From: Planktothricoides sp. SR001
GTDB lineage: Bacteria; Cyanobacteriota; Cyanobacteriia; Cyanobacteriales; Laspinemataceae
Length of the DNA stretch: 47,426 nt
Reading direction: 5' to 3'
Assembly: GCF_001276715.1 (NCBI RefSeq)
Contig: NZ_LIUQ01000050.1
Span: 1 to 47,426, forward strand
In this document: in pieces, positions 38,206 to 47,426 of the stretch
How the letters are laid out: each line of letters starts with the position of its first letter
How positions within the stretch are numbered: position 1 is the first letter of the stretch
Made by a program: the position numbers and the translations under genes
Notes under the pieces: generated by a model
The model's database searches: none
What the model was told of the DNA's origin: nothing
The model's input: only the letters and a program-made list of their open reading frames with translations

Positions 38206-39015
38206 ATGCATAGCGATACATCATCGATTTCTATGAAAGTTTCTATGAAAGTTTCTCTGAAAGTTAAATATCCACCGCGACAACGGGAATTAGAAAATTT
38301 AGTGGAAAAGTTAGGGCTTTCTAGTGAATTACCTCTGCAATGGCAACTTTTAGATTTAGCCTTAACTCACCCCACCAGTTCCGTCGATCGCAACTATCAA
38401 CAATTAGAGTTTGTTGGGGATGCGGTGGTGCGTTTGGCTGCGGCGGAATTACTGTTAGAAACTTATCCAGATTCGGCAGTAGGAGAATTTGCCGCTATTC
38501 GGTCAGAATTAGTCAGCGATCGCACCTTAGCAGAAATTGCGGATTGTTATGGATTAGAAGATTATTTACTCATGTCTGCGAGCACTAAAAGGGATATTCT
38601 TGGGCGTCAGTCCCGGTTGGCTGATGCCTTGGAAGCGGTCATGGGTGCTTTATATTTGTCTACCCATACTTTAGAATTTATTCGTCCTTGGTTGGATACA
38701 CATTTTAAACCATTTGCGGTTAAAATTAGCCAAGATCCAGCCCGACAGAATTATAAACACGCGCTGCAAGGTTGGACTCAAACTCATTATAAATCTTTAC
38801 CGGAATATCGCGTCCGAGAAACTCCTCTAGTTGACTGTCATATTTTACTTCCAGAAGAACGGTTTACCGCCGAAGTTTGGATACAAGGAAAGCGACAAGG
38901 GACGGGAAAAGGGCGATCGAAAAAAGCTGCCGAACAAGCGGCTGCCCAACAAGCTTTTTTATCTTTAACCGTAACCAACAGCAACCATAATTTAGAGATA
39001 AAACGCTATATATGA
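38206..39015 (+). CDS. rnc: Ribonuclease III
   Basis: A double-stranded RNA endonuclease for rRNA and mRNA processing, 269 residues. The catalytic domain has the signature QQLEFVGDAVVRL (Glu68, Asp72) and the second acidic pair in ADALEAVMGALY (Asp140, Glu143). A double-stranded RNA-binding domain covers about 188-255 (DPARQNYKHALQGWTQ, and GKGRSKKAAEQAAAQQAF). The N-terminus contains a tandem duplication (MKVSMKVSLKV), so the true start may lie at one of three ATGs (38206, 38233, 38245). It lies 172 bp after rnpB, so two RNA-processing enzymes are neighbours. Confidence 0.94.
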   Translation: MHSDTSSISMKVSMKVSLKVKYPPRQRELENLVEKLGLSSELPLQWQLLDLALTHPTSSVDRNYQQLEFVGDAVVRLAAAELLLETYPDSAVGEFAAIRSELVSDRTLAEIADCYGLEDYLLMSASTKRDILGRQSRLADALEAVMGALYLSTHTLEFIRPWLDTHFKPFAVKISQDPARQNYKHALQGWTQTHYKSLPEYRVRETPLVDCHILLPEERFTAEVWIQGKRQGTGKGRSKKAAEQAAAQQAFLSLTVTNSNHNLEIKRYI

Positions 39016-39020
39016 TAAAA

Positions 39021-39142
39021 GTAGGGTGGGCAATGCCCACCCTACCTATCTACTAAACCACAAATTTTCGTAGGGACGAAGCATGACCGCAGGTATTTCT
39101 GGTTAAAAGCAGACATTTAATCCGGTCATGCTTCGTCCTTAC
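39021..39142. repeat. Two palindromic intergenic elements
   Basis: GTAGGGTGGGCA and complement at 39021-39045 (same family as 18016-18044). A second inverted pair at 39070-39089 and 39123-39142 (GTAGGGACGAAGCATGACCG with one mismatch) encloses 33 bp. Confidence 0.85.
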
Positions 39143-39214
39143 TGATTCTATGGATACGAAAAACGCTGTAAGGGGATTTGGGGGAATCGATCTGGAATTT
39201 TGCCAGAATTGTCT

Positions 39215-39260
39215 AATAAAAGCTACAATAAAAGCTACAATAGAAGCTACAATAGAAGCT
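39215..39260. repeat. 12-bp tandem repeat upstream of the oligopeptidase gene
   Basis: AATARAAGCTAC repeated 3.8 times, ending 24 bp before the start codon at 39285. Confidence 0.8.
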
Positions 39261-39284
39261 AATCATTAATCTCAGAATCCCAAA

Positions 39285-41336
39285 ATGACATCTCTCAACT
39301 ACCCAGAAACTCAACAAGTCAATCAAATTGATATTTATCATGGGGTCGAAGTTGCTGACCCTTATCGCTGGTTAGAAGACCCGGACTCCGCAGACACGAA
39401 AGCCTGGGTGGAAGACCAAAATAAGGTGACGTTTAGCTACTTGGGTCAAATTCCCCAACGGGAAGAGATTAAGACCCGTTTAACTCAAGTTTGGGACTAT
39501 GAAAAATACGGCATTCCTTTTAAAAGAGGCGATCGCTATTTTTACTATAAAAATGATGGCCTCCAAAACCAAAGTGTTTTATATGTTCTCAACTCCCTAG
39601 ACGATGAACCTAGAGTATTAATTGACCCCAATCTTTTGTCAGCAGATGGCACCGTATCTCTCAGCGGTTTAGCCATTAGTAAAGATGGCAATTTGATGGC
39701 TTATGCCCTGTCTTATTCCGGTTCTGATTGGAAAGAATGGCACGTCCGCAATATTGAAACGGGGGAAGATTTACCGGATCTTATTAAATGGAGTAAATTT
39801 TCTGGGGCATCCTGGACTCACGACCATCAAGGTTTTTTCTACAGTCGTTATGATGAACCCAACGAACAAACCAAGCATGAAGATGTTAACTATTATCAAA
39901 AGCTATTCTATCACAAAATTGGCACCGACCAATCCCAAGATATTTTAGTCTATCACCGCCCGGATCAAAAAGAATGGGGCTTTAGTGGGGTTGTGAGTGA
40001 AGATGGCCAATATTTAATTATCTCGGTTTGGCTAGGAACTGACCCGAAAAATTTGCTATTTTACAAGGATTTAACCGATCCATATGCCGAAGTTGTAGAA
40101 CTGATTAGCGAATTTAAAGCCCAATATAGTTTTATTGATAATGATGGTTCGGTTTTCTGGTTTGAAACGGATTTAGATGCTCCTCGCGGTCGGGCGATCG
40201 CTATTGATATTAGTAATGAAAATCAAACCGAAATTATCCCGGAACGAGCGGAAACTTTACAAGGGGTTAATGTTCTAAATCATCAGTTTGTGGCATCTTA
40301 TTTAAAAGATGCTCATAGTCTGATTAAAGTCTTTAACTTCGATGGTTCCTGGGTGCGGGATATGGTCTTACCCGGACTCGGTTCGGCGGGGGGTTTTGAT
40401 GGCGATCGCACCGATACGGAAACCTTTTACAGCTTCACCAGTTTTACCACTCCCACCACCATTTATCGTTACAATATGCTGACCGGAGAAAGCAGCGTAT
40501 TTCGGCAGCCCCAGGTAGACTTTAATCCCGGAGACTATGAAAGTCACCAAGTATTTTACCACAGCAAAGACGGCACCCGCGTCCCCATGTTCATCACCCA
40601 TAAAAAAGGGATTAAACTCGATGGGAATAACCCCACTTATTTATATGGCTATGGGGGCTTTAATATTTCCCTAACTCCCAGTTTTTCTGTGTCTCAGTTG
40701 GTCTGGATGGAATATGGAGGAATTTTGGCCATTCCTAACTTACGCGGCGGCGGTGAATACGGGGAAGAATGGCATCAAGCGGGAACAAAATTGAACAAAC
40801 AAAATGTTTTTGATGATTTCATGGCCGCAGCGGAATGGTTGATTGCCAACCAATATACTTGCCGGGAAAAATTGGCGATCGGGGGCGGTAGTAATGGCGG
40901 TTTATTAGTAGCAGCTTGCCAGACGCAGCGCCCGGATTTATTTGCGGCAGTCTTGCCTGCGGTCGGGGTTTTGGATATGCTACGTTTCCACAAGTTTACT
41001 ATCGGTTGGGCTTGGTGTTCTGACTACGGTTCTCCAGAAAATCCCGAAGAATTTAAAGCCCTTTATGCTTATTCTCCGTTACATAATTTGAAACCAGGGA
41101 CTCATTATCCCGCCACTTTAATTACCACCGCTGACCATGACGACCGTGTGGTTCCTGCCCATAGTTTTAAATTTGCTGCTGGGTTGCAAGCTGCCCATGC
41201 TGGGGAGGCGCCGGTATTAATTCGCATTGAAACTAAAGCCGGACATGGGGCTGATAAACCGACGACGAAAATTATTGAAGAGGTGGCAGATAAATGGGCG
41301 TTTTTAATTAGAGTTTTGGGCATGGAGAAGGTTTAA
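39285..41336 (+). CDS. Prolyl oligopeptidase family serine peptidase (S9)
   Basis: A 683-residue peptidase that cleaves after proline in short peptides, cytosolic (no signal peptide). The N-terminal beta-propeller begins with DPYRWLEDPDSADTKAWVEDQ, and the C-terminal alpha/beta hydrolase domain has the nucleophile Ser536 in IGGGSNGGLL, the aspartate in TTADHDDRVVP and the histidine in AGHGADKPTTK. The length fits the family (about 690). Start MTSLNYPETQQ. It is a single-gene unit followed by a long repeat array. Confidence 0.95.
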   Translation: MTSLNYPETQQVNQIDIYHGVEVADPYRWLEDPDSADTKAWVEDQNKVTFSYLGQIPQREEIKTRLTQVWDYEKYGIPFKRGDRYFYYKNDGLQNQSVLYVLNSLDDEPRVLIDPNLLSADGTVSLSGLAISKDGNLMAYALSYSGSDWKEWHVRNIETGEDLPDLIKWSKFSGASWTHDHQGFFYSRYDEPNEQTKHEDVNYYQKLFYHKIGTDQSQDILVYHRPDQKEWGFSGVVSEDGQYLIISVWLGTDPKNLLFYKDLTDPYAEVVELISEFKAQYSFIDNDGSVFWFETDLDAPRGRAIAIDISNENQTEIIPERAETLQGVNVLNHQFVASYLKDAHSLIKVFNFDGSWVRDMVLPGLGSAGGFDGDRTDTETFYSFTSFTTPTTIYRYNMLTGESSVFRQPQVDFNPGDYESHQVFYHSKDGTRVPMFITHKKGIKLDGNNPTYLYGYGGFNISLTPSFSVSQLVWMEYGGILAIPNLRGGGEYGEEWHQAGTKLNKQNVFDDFMAAAEWLIANQYTCREKLAIGGGSNGGLLVAACQTQRPDLFAAVLPAVGVLDMLRFHKFTIGWAWCSDYGSPENPEEFKALYAYSPLHNLKPGTHYPATLITTADHDDRVVPAHSFKFAAGLQAAHAGEAPVLIRIETKAGHGADKPTTKIIEEVADKWAFLIRVLGMEKV

Positions 41337-41341
41337 TTTGA

Positions 41342-41721
41342 GAAACCTGGGGCGGTTAGAAACCGGGTTTCTATGTAGGGGCCGGTGGGGAGGCAGAGGT
41401 TAACTGAAGAAACCCGGTTTCTTGTCCCTGGGGTCAGAAACCTGGGGCGGTGAGAAACCGGGTTTCTATGTAGGGGCCGGTGGGGAGGCAGAGGTTGACG
41501 GAAGAAACCCGGTTTCTTGTCCCTGGGGTCAGAAACCTGGGGCGGTTAGAAACCGGGTTTCTATGTAGGGGCCGGTGGGGAGGCAGAGGTTAACTGAAGA
41601 AACCCGGTTTCTTGTCCCTGGGGTCAGAAACCTGGGGCGGTTAGAAACCGGGTTTCTATGTAGGGGCCGGTGGGGAGGCAGAGGTTAACTGAAGAAACCC
41701 GGTTTCTTGTCCCGGCGATCG
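41342..41721. repeat. Four tandem 95-bp units with alternating palindromes
   Basis: Units begin at 41342, 41437, 41532 and 41627 and are nearly identical. Each has GAAACCTGGGGCGGT, a G-type palindrome (TAGAAACCGGGTTTCTA), a TGTAGGGGCCGGTGGGGAGG block, and a C-type palindrome (AAGAAACCCGGTTTCTT). The rest of the gap to 41828 has HIP1 sites only. Confidence 0.93.
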
Positions 41722-41828
41722 CTTGTCGGTGAAAGTATTTTCATCAAAGTAATGCCGGGGAGTTTGTAACATCAATTGTCAAACTTTCCCCGCATCTAAT
41801 AAATTAAAGCGATCGCCATAGTGAGTTT

Positions 41829-42520
41829 TTAGCAGTTCTTTTTAGTAGTTCTTGCACCATCGGGTAATAATATCAGCAGTTCAACCCCAATGGCTTTGCG
41901 GTCTGATTCACTCACGGTGAATGAAGCCACCGGATATTTGGTCTTTCCGTTATTAAACAATAACAGTGAACTAAGATTCCGAAAAGCGTGAAATCCCCAA
42001 GAGTCAGCCAGGCAAAAGATCAATAATACTGGGTTAACTTCCTCCGAAGAAACAAACAGGTTTTGATAGCATTTGCCCTAGGTGTTTGGCTGTTCCACTA
42101 AGTAGTTGCGATCGGGGTCTTGTAAAGAGTTAGTTTTATTACGATGTTCTCGATGATGAACGGCTTTCCATAATGTTGGGGCATCCCTAACATGGTTAGT
42201 CTTAATAAGCCGATCGCCTGTTTTAACCGGGGATTTTTAAGGACCGCACTGTGCATAATATTGTGAGTGCTAAAAAGTGAGACAATCACACTATTGCCCA
42301 TCACTAATGCGAATGGTAAATACAACCATAATAAATATCTATTCCAGCGATCGAGATAGTCAGCCATTACCCAACCTAGAATCAGTATGCTGAGATTGAT
42401 CGGTAAAATACATATATAGTTTTGGTCAGACAGAAAGGCTTCCGGGGGAATTAACGGACGTAGTTTCTTTGCATATTCAGCTTGAGTTATCAAGCGTTTT
42501 GATTCAACGAGATTCACCAT
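41829..42520 (-). pseudogene. Fatty acid desaturase remnant
   Basis: The reading from the ATG at 42520 (MVNLVESKRLITQAEYAKKL) gives a membrane desaturase with the first His box HNIMH and LGLLRLTMLGMP-like sequence. At the G4 tract 42178-42181 one base is missing; restoring it yields TLWKAVHHREHRNKTNSLQD, the second His box region. An in-frame TAG at 42078-42080 follows, and then more family-like sequence (ADSWGFHAFRNLSSLLLFNN). The third His box and the C-terminal half are absent, so the gene is also truncated. Three independent defects make this a true pseudogene. Confidence 0.85.
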
Positions 42521-42852
42521 GAATGAGTTAATTCAACAAATTGTCAAAAATCCCGCTATAAATTTAACATTTTTTTCCTATGAGTATTTTTTATTATAAA
42601 TTTTTTTCGTCAACAAATATCCTATTTTAATGGCCAAAAACTATCAAATATCAGAGGGCGAGCAAATAGCCATATATTTTATCACATTCTCTCGCACAAT
42701 GATGCCATAGTAAATAATTTAATCATAGTTGTTCGGCATTTTTCAGCAATAGTCTTCGGGCGATCGCACAGAAACCGGGCTGGGTAATTAACCTGTTAGT
42801 TGTTTTCCCACGTTTTTCCGACAACCCGATTTCTGTAATTCCATCCGAGTGG
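42521..42852. other. Gene-free region with degenerate palindrome copies
   Basis: AT-rich sequence. Degenerate copies of the GAAACCGGG repeat are near 42771-42780 and 42823-42836. No coding frame is supported. Confidence 0.5.
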
Positions 42853-43932
42853 TTATTCTTGTGCCAATTCTTTGGCCAATTTTTTCTCCGCTTCTAACTT
42901 TGGTTTGAGATAGAGATTTTCGACTAAGGCAGCGGTTCCGGCAAACCAGGGTGGAATTAAAATTGCCCCGAATATTCCCAATAGTTGAACTCCTCCTAAT
43001 ACCGCTAATAACTGATATAAAGGATGAATACCAACGGAACTCCCTACTAATAATGGGTCTAACACATAGGTTTCAATATTTTGAATAATCACAAACAGGA
43101 TTAAAACCCAGAGAAAGACCCAACTCCCTTTGACGATCGCCACAATTAAAGCGGGGACAGAGCCAAGAATAGGGCCAATAAAGGGGATTAAATTCGTCAC
43201 CCCAGCGATCGCCCCTAAACCTAGGGCAAAATCTGCTAATCCTAAAAAAGATAACCCGGCAGCAGTGGCAATTCCTAAAATAGCGGAAACCAAAAAACGT
43301 CCCCGAATATAACCCCCCATCCGGGTAGTCACCGTATGAACTTGGGCTTCTAGGCGATCATTCCACGGGGCAGGAAATAACTGCACCAAACTTTTAATTA
43401 ATGTCTGGCTATCCGCTAACATATAGCCGGAAATAAACAAACATAATATTAGGGTAAAAATTGCCCCAATAATTCCTCGTGTAATGCTATAAGAACGGAT
43501 AATCACTTGTTGACTAGAACGAAATACCCAGCCGGTGATGGCTTGAGTATTAAAATATTCACTGACCAACTCGGAACTATTATCACTCAGTCGGCTAACT
43601 AACTGTTCGGCAATATCTTGTAAGGTTTCTAAATAAAGAGGTAACTGACTAATAATCAGTTCAATTTGGTCAAAAACTGTTGGGCCAATTAATAGCATAA
43701 CTCCAGTCAAACCGCCAATCAAAAGCAAATAGGTTAAAATAGCGGCTAACCACCGGGGAATGTGGCGTTTTTCTGCCCATTCAATAGCAGGAGAAATTGA
43801 TGCGGCAAGGACAACAGAAATCATCACAGTAATGAGTAAACTCCGCAGTTGCCAGAGTAAAACTAATAGAAATGCTGTAGCTAATACCAGGAGTAAGTTA
43901 GTAACCGAAATTGTAATACGTTGGGTGGACAT
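42853..43932 (-). CDS. AI-2E family transporter (PerM-like)
   Basis: A 359-residue polytopic membrane protein. It has an N-terminal pair of helices (LLLVLATAFLLVLLWQLRSL), the family signature region AASISPAIEWAEKRHIPRWL, a long amphipathic middle (about 95-150) and the C-terminal block GLGAIAGVTNLIPFIGPILG, which is diagnostic. Family members are proposed exporters of small molecules or ion antiporters; the substrate here is unknown. The gene is preceded by low-complexity repeats and stands alone. Confidence 0.92.
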   Translation of the reverse strand: MSTQRITISVTNLLLVLATAFLLVLLWQLRSLLITVMISVVLAASISPAIEWAEKRHIPRWLAAILTYLLLIGGLTGVMLLIGPTVFDQIELIISQLPLYLETLQDIAEQLVSRLSDNSSELVSEYFNTQAITGWVFRSSQQVIIRSYSITRGIIGAIFTLILCLFISGYMLADSQTLIKSLVQLFPAPWNDRLEAQVHTVTTRMGGYIRGRFLVSAILGIATAAGLSFLGLADFALGLGAIAGVTNLIPFIGPILGSVPALIVAIVKGSWVFLWVLILFVIIQNIETYVLDPLLVGSSVGIHPLYQLLAVLGGVQLLGIFGAILIPPWFAGTAALVENLYLKPKLEAEKKLAKELAQE

Positions 43933-43937
43933 ATATT

Positions 43938-44165
43938 TTTGTTGGTGGTTGTTTGTTGTTGGTTGGCAGTAATTGATAATTGATAATTGATAATTTTATT
44001 TAATTGTCCATTGTCAATTGTCAATTATTTTGTGGTTGATGGTTGATGGTTGATTGTTGATGGTTGGTGGGTAGGGATTCTATGGTTTATGGTTGATTGT
44101 TGAATTTTCACAAACAACAACCAACAACAAACAACAAAGAACAACCAAAAACCAACAACCAACAA
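43938..44165. repeat. Long low-complexity inverted repeat between cysS and the AI-2E gene
   Basis: A left block of GTTGTTTGTTGTTGG (43940-43966) and a right block of CCAACAACAAACAAC (44119-44160) are complementary. Between them lie TGATAAT and TTGTCAA tandem repeats and GGTTGAT repeats, also partly complementary. Confidence 0.75.
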
Positions 44166-44167
44166 AA

Positions 44168-45628
44168 TTAATTACGATGCCATTGAGTGACGCCACCGGG
44201 TTTATCAATTAGGGTAATTCCTTGGGATTGCAATTCGTCACGAATCCGATCGCCTTCCGCAAAGTTTTTCGCTTTTCGGGCTGCTTTTCGTTGTTCGATT
44301 AAGGCTTCAATTTCTGCATCACTCAGACCATTAGATTGTTCTTCGGTGGTTTCCGCATCCGCATCCGCTTCTAATCCGAGAACATTGGCTAAAGTAACTA
44401 AGGTTTGCCACCGTTGTTTGAGCAATTCTGGGGCAGTGTCGGTTTTACCTTCATGGACTAAAAGGTTGCGATCGCGCCGAATTTCTTTGGCAATTTCAAA
44501 TAAGACTGCTAAGGCACTGGAAGTATTAAAATCATCATCCATTGCGGCTTGGAACCGTTCCACAAATTCGGCTAAAGGTGCCGCTGAGACTTCTATTTTA
44601 TCCCAGCCTAATTTTTCCCCATATTGATTGGCAAATAATAGTGCTTCTTTCAGGGTATTCCACCCTTGGGTAGCAGAAGCGATCGCCTCATCGGTAAAAT
44701 CAATCGGCTTGCGATATTGGGCTTGCAGGACAAACAATCGCACCACCATCGGCGGCACATTTCCCTCATCTAATAACTGGCGAATCGTGGTAAAATTGCC
44801 CAAAGACTTGGACATTTTTTCCCCATTAATAGTCACAAACCCATTGTGCATCCAATATTTCGCCAAGGGCTTACCCGTCACCGCTTGGGATTGGGCGATC
44901 TCATTTTCATGGTGGGGAAATACCAAATCCGCCCCACCCGCATGAATATCAATAGTTTCTCCCAGGCGATCGCGCACCATTGCCGAACATTCGATATGCC
45001 AACCGGGACGACCGGAACCCCACGGCGACTCCCAAGCAGGTTCGCCCGGTTTTGCCTCTTTCCACAACGCAAAATCAAACGGGTCTTCTTTCTTTTGGGC
45101 CTCCGGGTCATCCTCCACCCGACCGCTGGCCCCTGCCTTCATCTCTTCTAACTTGCGACCCGACAACTGACCATAGTCCTGAAACTTGCGGACTTTATAA
45201 TAGACATCGCCCCCGGCAGCATAAGCATAGCCGCGATGTTCTAACTCGTGAATCAAGCGCTTAATCCCGTCCAGGGTATGAGTAGCGCGGGGATATTCGT
45301 CCGCTTCGAGGATATTCAACCGGGCCATATCTTCAAAATAGGCTTGAGTGTAGCGATCGGCCACTTCCTCCATTGTGGAACCCTCTTGTCTAGCCCGATT
45401 CAGAATTTTATCGTCAATATCGGTAAAATTCTGCACATATCGCACCTCATAGCCGCGCCAAATCAGATAGCGGCGAACCGTGTCCCAAGCAATGTAAGAT
45501 CGCGCATGACCGAGGTGACAATAATCGTAAACGGTGACACCACAGCAATACATCCGCACCTTTGGCGGTTCCAGGGGTTCAAAAGGTTCTTGGCGACGAG
45601 TCAGGGTATTGTAAAGATACAAAGTCAT
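44168..45628 (-). CDS. cysS: Cysteinyl-tRNA synthetase
   Basis: A class I aminoacyl-tRNA synthetase of 486 residues that charges tRNA(Cys). It has the zinc-site cysteine and HIGH-like motif in [16 protein letters not shown], the zinc ligands in WHIECSAM and HHENEIAQS, and the KMSKS loop in [11 protein letters not shown]. The start at 45628 ([16 protein letters not shown]) matches the family; an open extension of 22 codons upstream is not homologous. The C-terminal part ([20 protein letters not shown]) is the anticodon-binding tail. Confidence 0.97.
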   Translation of the reverse strand: MTLYLYNTLTRRQEPFEPLEPPKVRMYCCGVTVYDYCHLGHARSYIAWDTVRRYLIWRGYEVRYVQNFTDIDDKILNRARQEGSTMEEVADRYTQAYFEDMARLNILEADEYPRATHTLDGIKRLIHELEHRGYAYAAGGDVYYKVRKFQDYGQLSGRKLEEMKAGASGRVEDDPEAQKKEDPFDFALWKEAKPGEPAWESPWGSGRPGWHIECSAMVRDRLGETIDIHAGGADLVFPHHENEIAQSQAVTGKPLAKYWMHNGFVTINGEKMSKSLGNFTTIRQLLDEGNVPPMVVRLFVLQAQYRKPIDFTDEAIASATQGWNTLKEALLFANQYGEKLGWDKIEVSAAPLAEFVERFQAAMDDDFNTSSALAVLFEIAKEIRRDRNLLVHEGKTDTAPELLKQRWQTLVTLANVLGLEADADAETTEEQSNGLSDAEIEALIEQRKAARKAKNFAEGDRIRDELQSQGITLIDKPGGVTQWHRN

Positions 45629-45699
45629 AAGGGGATCTTGAGCTTTCCTGTGACGGCAAAGAAGGTGAATTCTTCCATCGATCCATAATGACACGATCT

Positions 45700-46400
45700 T
45701 TGATTTATACCAATTTCATTTAATTGTGCAACAGATTCTTAAGTCCCCTTGATGAAACTTATGTTGACTCACATATTTCTTAACCACATATTTCTTAACA
45801 ACATAACAACATATTTCTTAACATAATTATGCTTGACATCCGCTTAAGTAATCCCATACAGCGCTTTTTTACTGAGTAAACCACAGCCGCCTATTTCTGG
45901 GTTAACCTTTGTATCCAAGCCAGAAACCGGGTTTCTGGGTTAACCTCTGTATCCAAGCATAACCTTAATTAAGAAACCCGGTTTCTCAAGCCCCCGCCAC
46001 CAACCCAGAAACCCGGTTTCTGAAACCCCCAACCCCCATCAGGGCGGCGTTGCATTCGCGGCAAAGATGGTCGATTTTTCCTGAAGATGTCGGCGCGGTA
46101 AGCTTTCGCCATGCCGTAGACGCGAAGCGGCTTCCCGTAGGGTAGGCTATATGCTTGGCCCCTACATAAAAAATCGGGTTTCTGGGGTTCGGGGCACAAA
46201 TTAGGGCAAAGCATTCGCGGCAAAGATGGTCGATTTTTCCTGAAAATGTCGGCGCGAATGCTTGGCCCCTACATAAAAAATCGGGTTTCTGGGGTTCGGG
46301 GCACAAATTAGGGCAAAGCATTCGCGGCAAAGATGGTCGATTTTTCCTGAAAATGTCGGCGCGAATGCTTGGCCCCTACAGGATTTCGGGTTAAAATAAG
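45700..46400. repeat. Nested dispersed and tandem repeats upstream of the TPR gene
   Basis: Gene-free. It contains ACATATTTCTTAAC tandem repeats (45770-45825), palindrome copies near 45922, 45975 and 46007, and a 107-bp direct repeat with units at about 46052, 46211 and 46318 (core GCATTCGCGGCAAAGATGG). The first unit is enlarged by a 52-bp insertion (about 46098-46150) carrying GCCGTAGACGCGAAGCGG and CCCGTAGGGTAGGC, a separate dispersed element. Confidence 0.88.
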
Positions 46401-46430
46401 TCATCATCCCCCAACCCCCCGGTAGGCAAT

Positions 46431-47426
46431 ATGGACGAACAACGACTCAACGCCTATATCCAACTGATTCAAGCAATCCTCGGCTGTCCCAGTGGCGAGG
46501 AAATGGACATCCTACAAGCCAACCCCGAACTCGTTGATGCGGGGTTGGTGCAGGTGATGCGTGCATTAGACGAGAATGCCGGTTGGTTGTGGAATTTTGC
46601 CCAAAAAATAGAAACTGCTAACTATGAGTTGCCACGGCTAGAAATAAAACTGACAGCAGATGCTCTATTGCAGCAGGGATTTCAACAGTATCAACATTCT
46701 GAATATTCCCAAGCCTGGGAATCTTTGCAACAGTCTCTCGCATTGTATGAGGCAATCGGGGATAAGGCTAACATCGCTTTATGTTGGGAATATTTAGGTT
46801 CTGTTCAGCGAAATCGCGGCAACTGGGATGAGGCGGAGGGAGCGTCTGTTTCAGCAATCTTTGGCATTGAGAACCGAATTGGGCGATCGCTCCGGTATGG
46901 CAGAATCTTGGGGAGTGTTGGGAGATATCCAGCGAAAACGGGGCAACTGGGATGAGGCGGAGCGTCTGTATCAGCAATCTTTGGCATTGAGAACCGAATT
47001 GGGCGATCGCTCCGGGATGGCAACCTCTTGGGGACAGTTGGGAGATATCCAGCGAAATCGCGGCAACTGGGATGAGGCGGAGCGTCTGTATCAGCAATCT
47101 TTGGCATTGAGAACCGAATTGGGCGATCGCTCCGGTATGGCAGCCGTTTGGGGAGTGTTGGGAGATATCCAGCGAAATCGCGGCAACTGGGATGAGGCGG
47201 AGCGTCTGTATCAGCAATCTTTGGCTTTGAGAACCGAATTGGGCGATCGCTCCGGGATGGCAGCCGTTTGGGGAGTGTTGGGAGATATCCAGCGATTTCG
47301 CGGCAACTGGGATGAGGCGGAGCGTCTGTATCAGCAATGTTTGGCAATTGAAACCGAATTGGGCGATCGCGCGGGGATGGCATCCTCTTGGGGAGTCTTG
47401 GGAGATATCCAGCGCAATCGCGGCAA
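46431..47426 (+). pseudogene. TPR-repeat protein, frameshifted, runs off right edge
   Basis: The N-terminus MDEQRLNAYIQLIQAILGCP is typical of long cyanobacterial TPR proteins, which often end in a CHAT protease domain. A TPR region starts at about residue 80 and then turns into 40-residue units (RGNWDEAERLYQQSLALRTE, LGDRSGMAAVWGVLGDIQRN) encoded by 120-bp repeats that are nearly identical in DNA. In the first unit GGAG is duplicated (46835-46842) and shifts the frame, so the protein from 46431 stops at 46955. Beyond the duplication the TPR frame stays open to the window edge. It may be a young frameshift, a phase-variable switch or an assembly error. Confidence 0.8.

Noticed and set aside
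41342-41721. 95-bp tandem units considered as a CRISPR array
   Set aside because: The whole unit is conserved, including the parts that would be spacers, so it is a tandem duplication and not a CRISPR.
45969-46407. Overlapping minus-strand frames with repeated CALICAPNPRNP-like sequence
   Set aside because: They arise from the 107-bp direct repeats and have no protein-like composition.
46768-47383. Two long minus-strand frames (about 190 codons each) with internal repeats
   Set aside because: They are antisense reflections of the 120-bp TPR repeats, whose length is a multiple of three, so open frames repeat on the other strand.

Overview
The window comes from a filamentous cyanobacterium, most likely of the Oscillatoriales type. 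The evidence is a set of oxygenic-photosynthesis genes (cytochrome c6, PsbV and PsbV2, the photosystem I assembly factor Ycf3), dozens of HIP1 octamers (GCGATCGC), Uma2-family nuclease genes with coiled-coil tails, pentapeptide and TPR repeat proteins, and very abundant short intergenic repeats. No prophage, CRISPR array or complete insertion sequence was seen. No tRNA gene was found by eye. One RNA gene is certain (rnpB) and one more is proposed.

Layout. 1-2.7 kb: the N-terminal part of a VMAP-HTH/NB-ARC type STAND NTPase runs off the left edge. It is divergent from a small exported protein and is followed by an unrecognised membrane protein. 2.8-5.4 kb: a palindrome array, a Uma2 gene, a rhomboid protease and petJ. 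5.9-9.8 kb: a REC-GGDEF regulator, psbV/psbV2 and accD. 10-13.4 kb: ycf3, gatC and a decayed AAA ATPase-GGDEF gene. 13.7-18.7 kb: a ferric-iron ABC importer (futA-futB-futC, minus strand) with a sigma70-type promoter whose -35 box lies in a Fur-like site, preceded by a 2Fe-2S thioredoxin-like protein. 18.8-20.4 kb: a small gene, a candidate structured RNA and a Fur-family regulator, so the likely regulator lies about 2 kb from the iron operon. 20.8-23.2 kb: metY-metX. 24-27.7 kb: a PAS histidine kinase and prs. 28-32.4 kb: an orphan peptide-type ABC permease, a small protein, a second Uma2 gene (interrupted), a DUF4278 protein, a 40-residue membrane protein and a broken mpg gene. 32.4-37.3 kb: membrane proteins and two pentapeptide-repeat proteins. 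37.6-41.3 kb: rnpB, rnc and an S9 oligopeptidase. 41.3-47.4 kb: a 95-bp tandem array, a desaturase remnant, an AI-2E family transporter, cysS, nested repeats and a frameshifted TPR gene that runs off the right edge.

Two themes stand out. First, a 15-bp near-palindrome (AGAAACC-G/C-GGTTTCT) occurs in pairs and arrays, usually in alternating orientation like REPINs, and two of these arrays directly abut the 3' ends of the two Uma2 genes. Second, five genes are broken (AAA-GGDEF, Uma2, mpg, desaturase, TPR) by nonsense codons, one-base homopolymer losses, a 4-bp duplication and one lesion that looks like template-switch repair of a quasi-palindrome. Some lesions could be sequencing errors; the multi-lesion genes cannot all be.

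All function calls rest on motif reading and remembered family features; no database search was possible.
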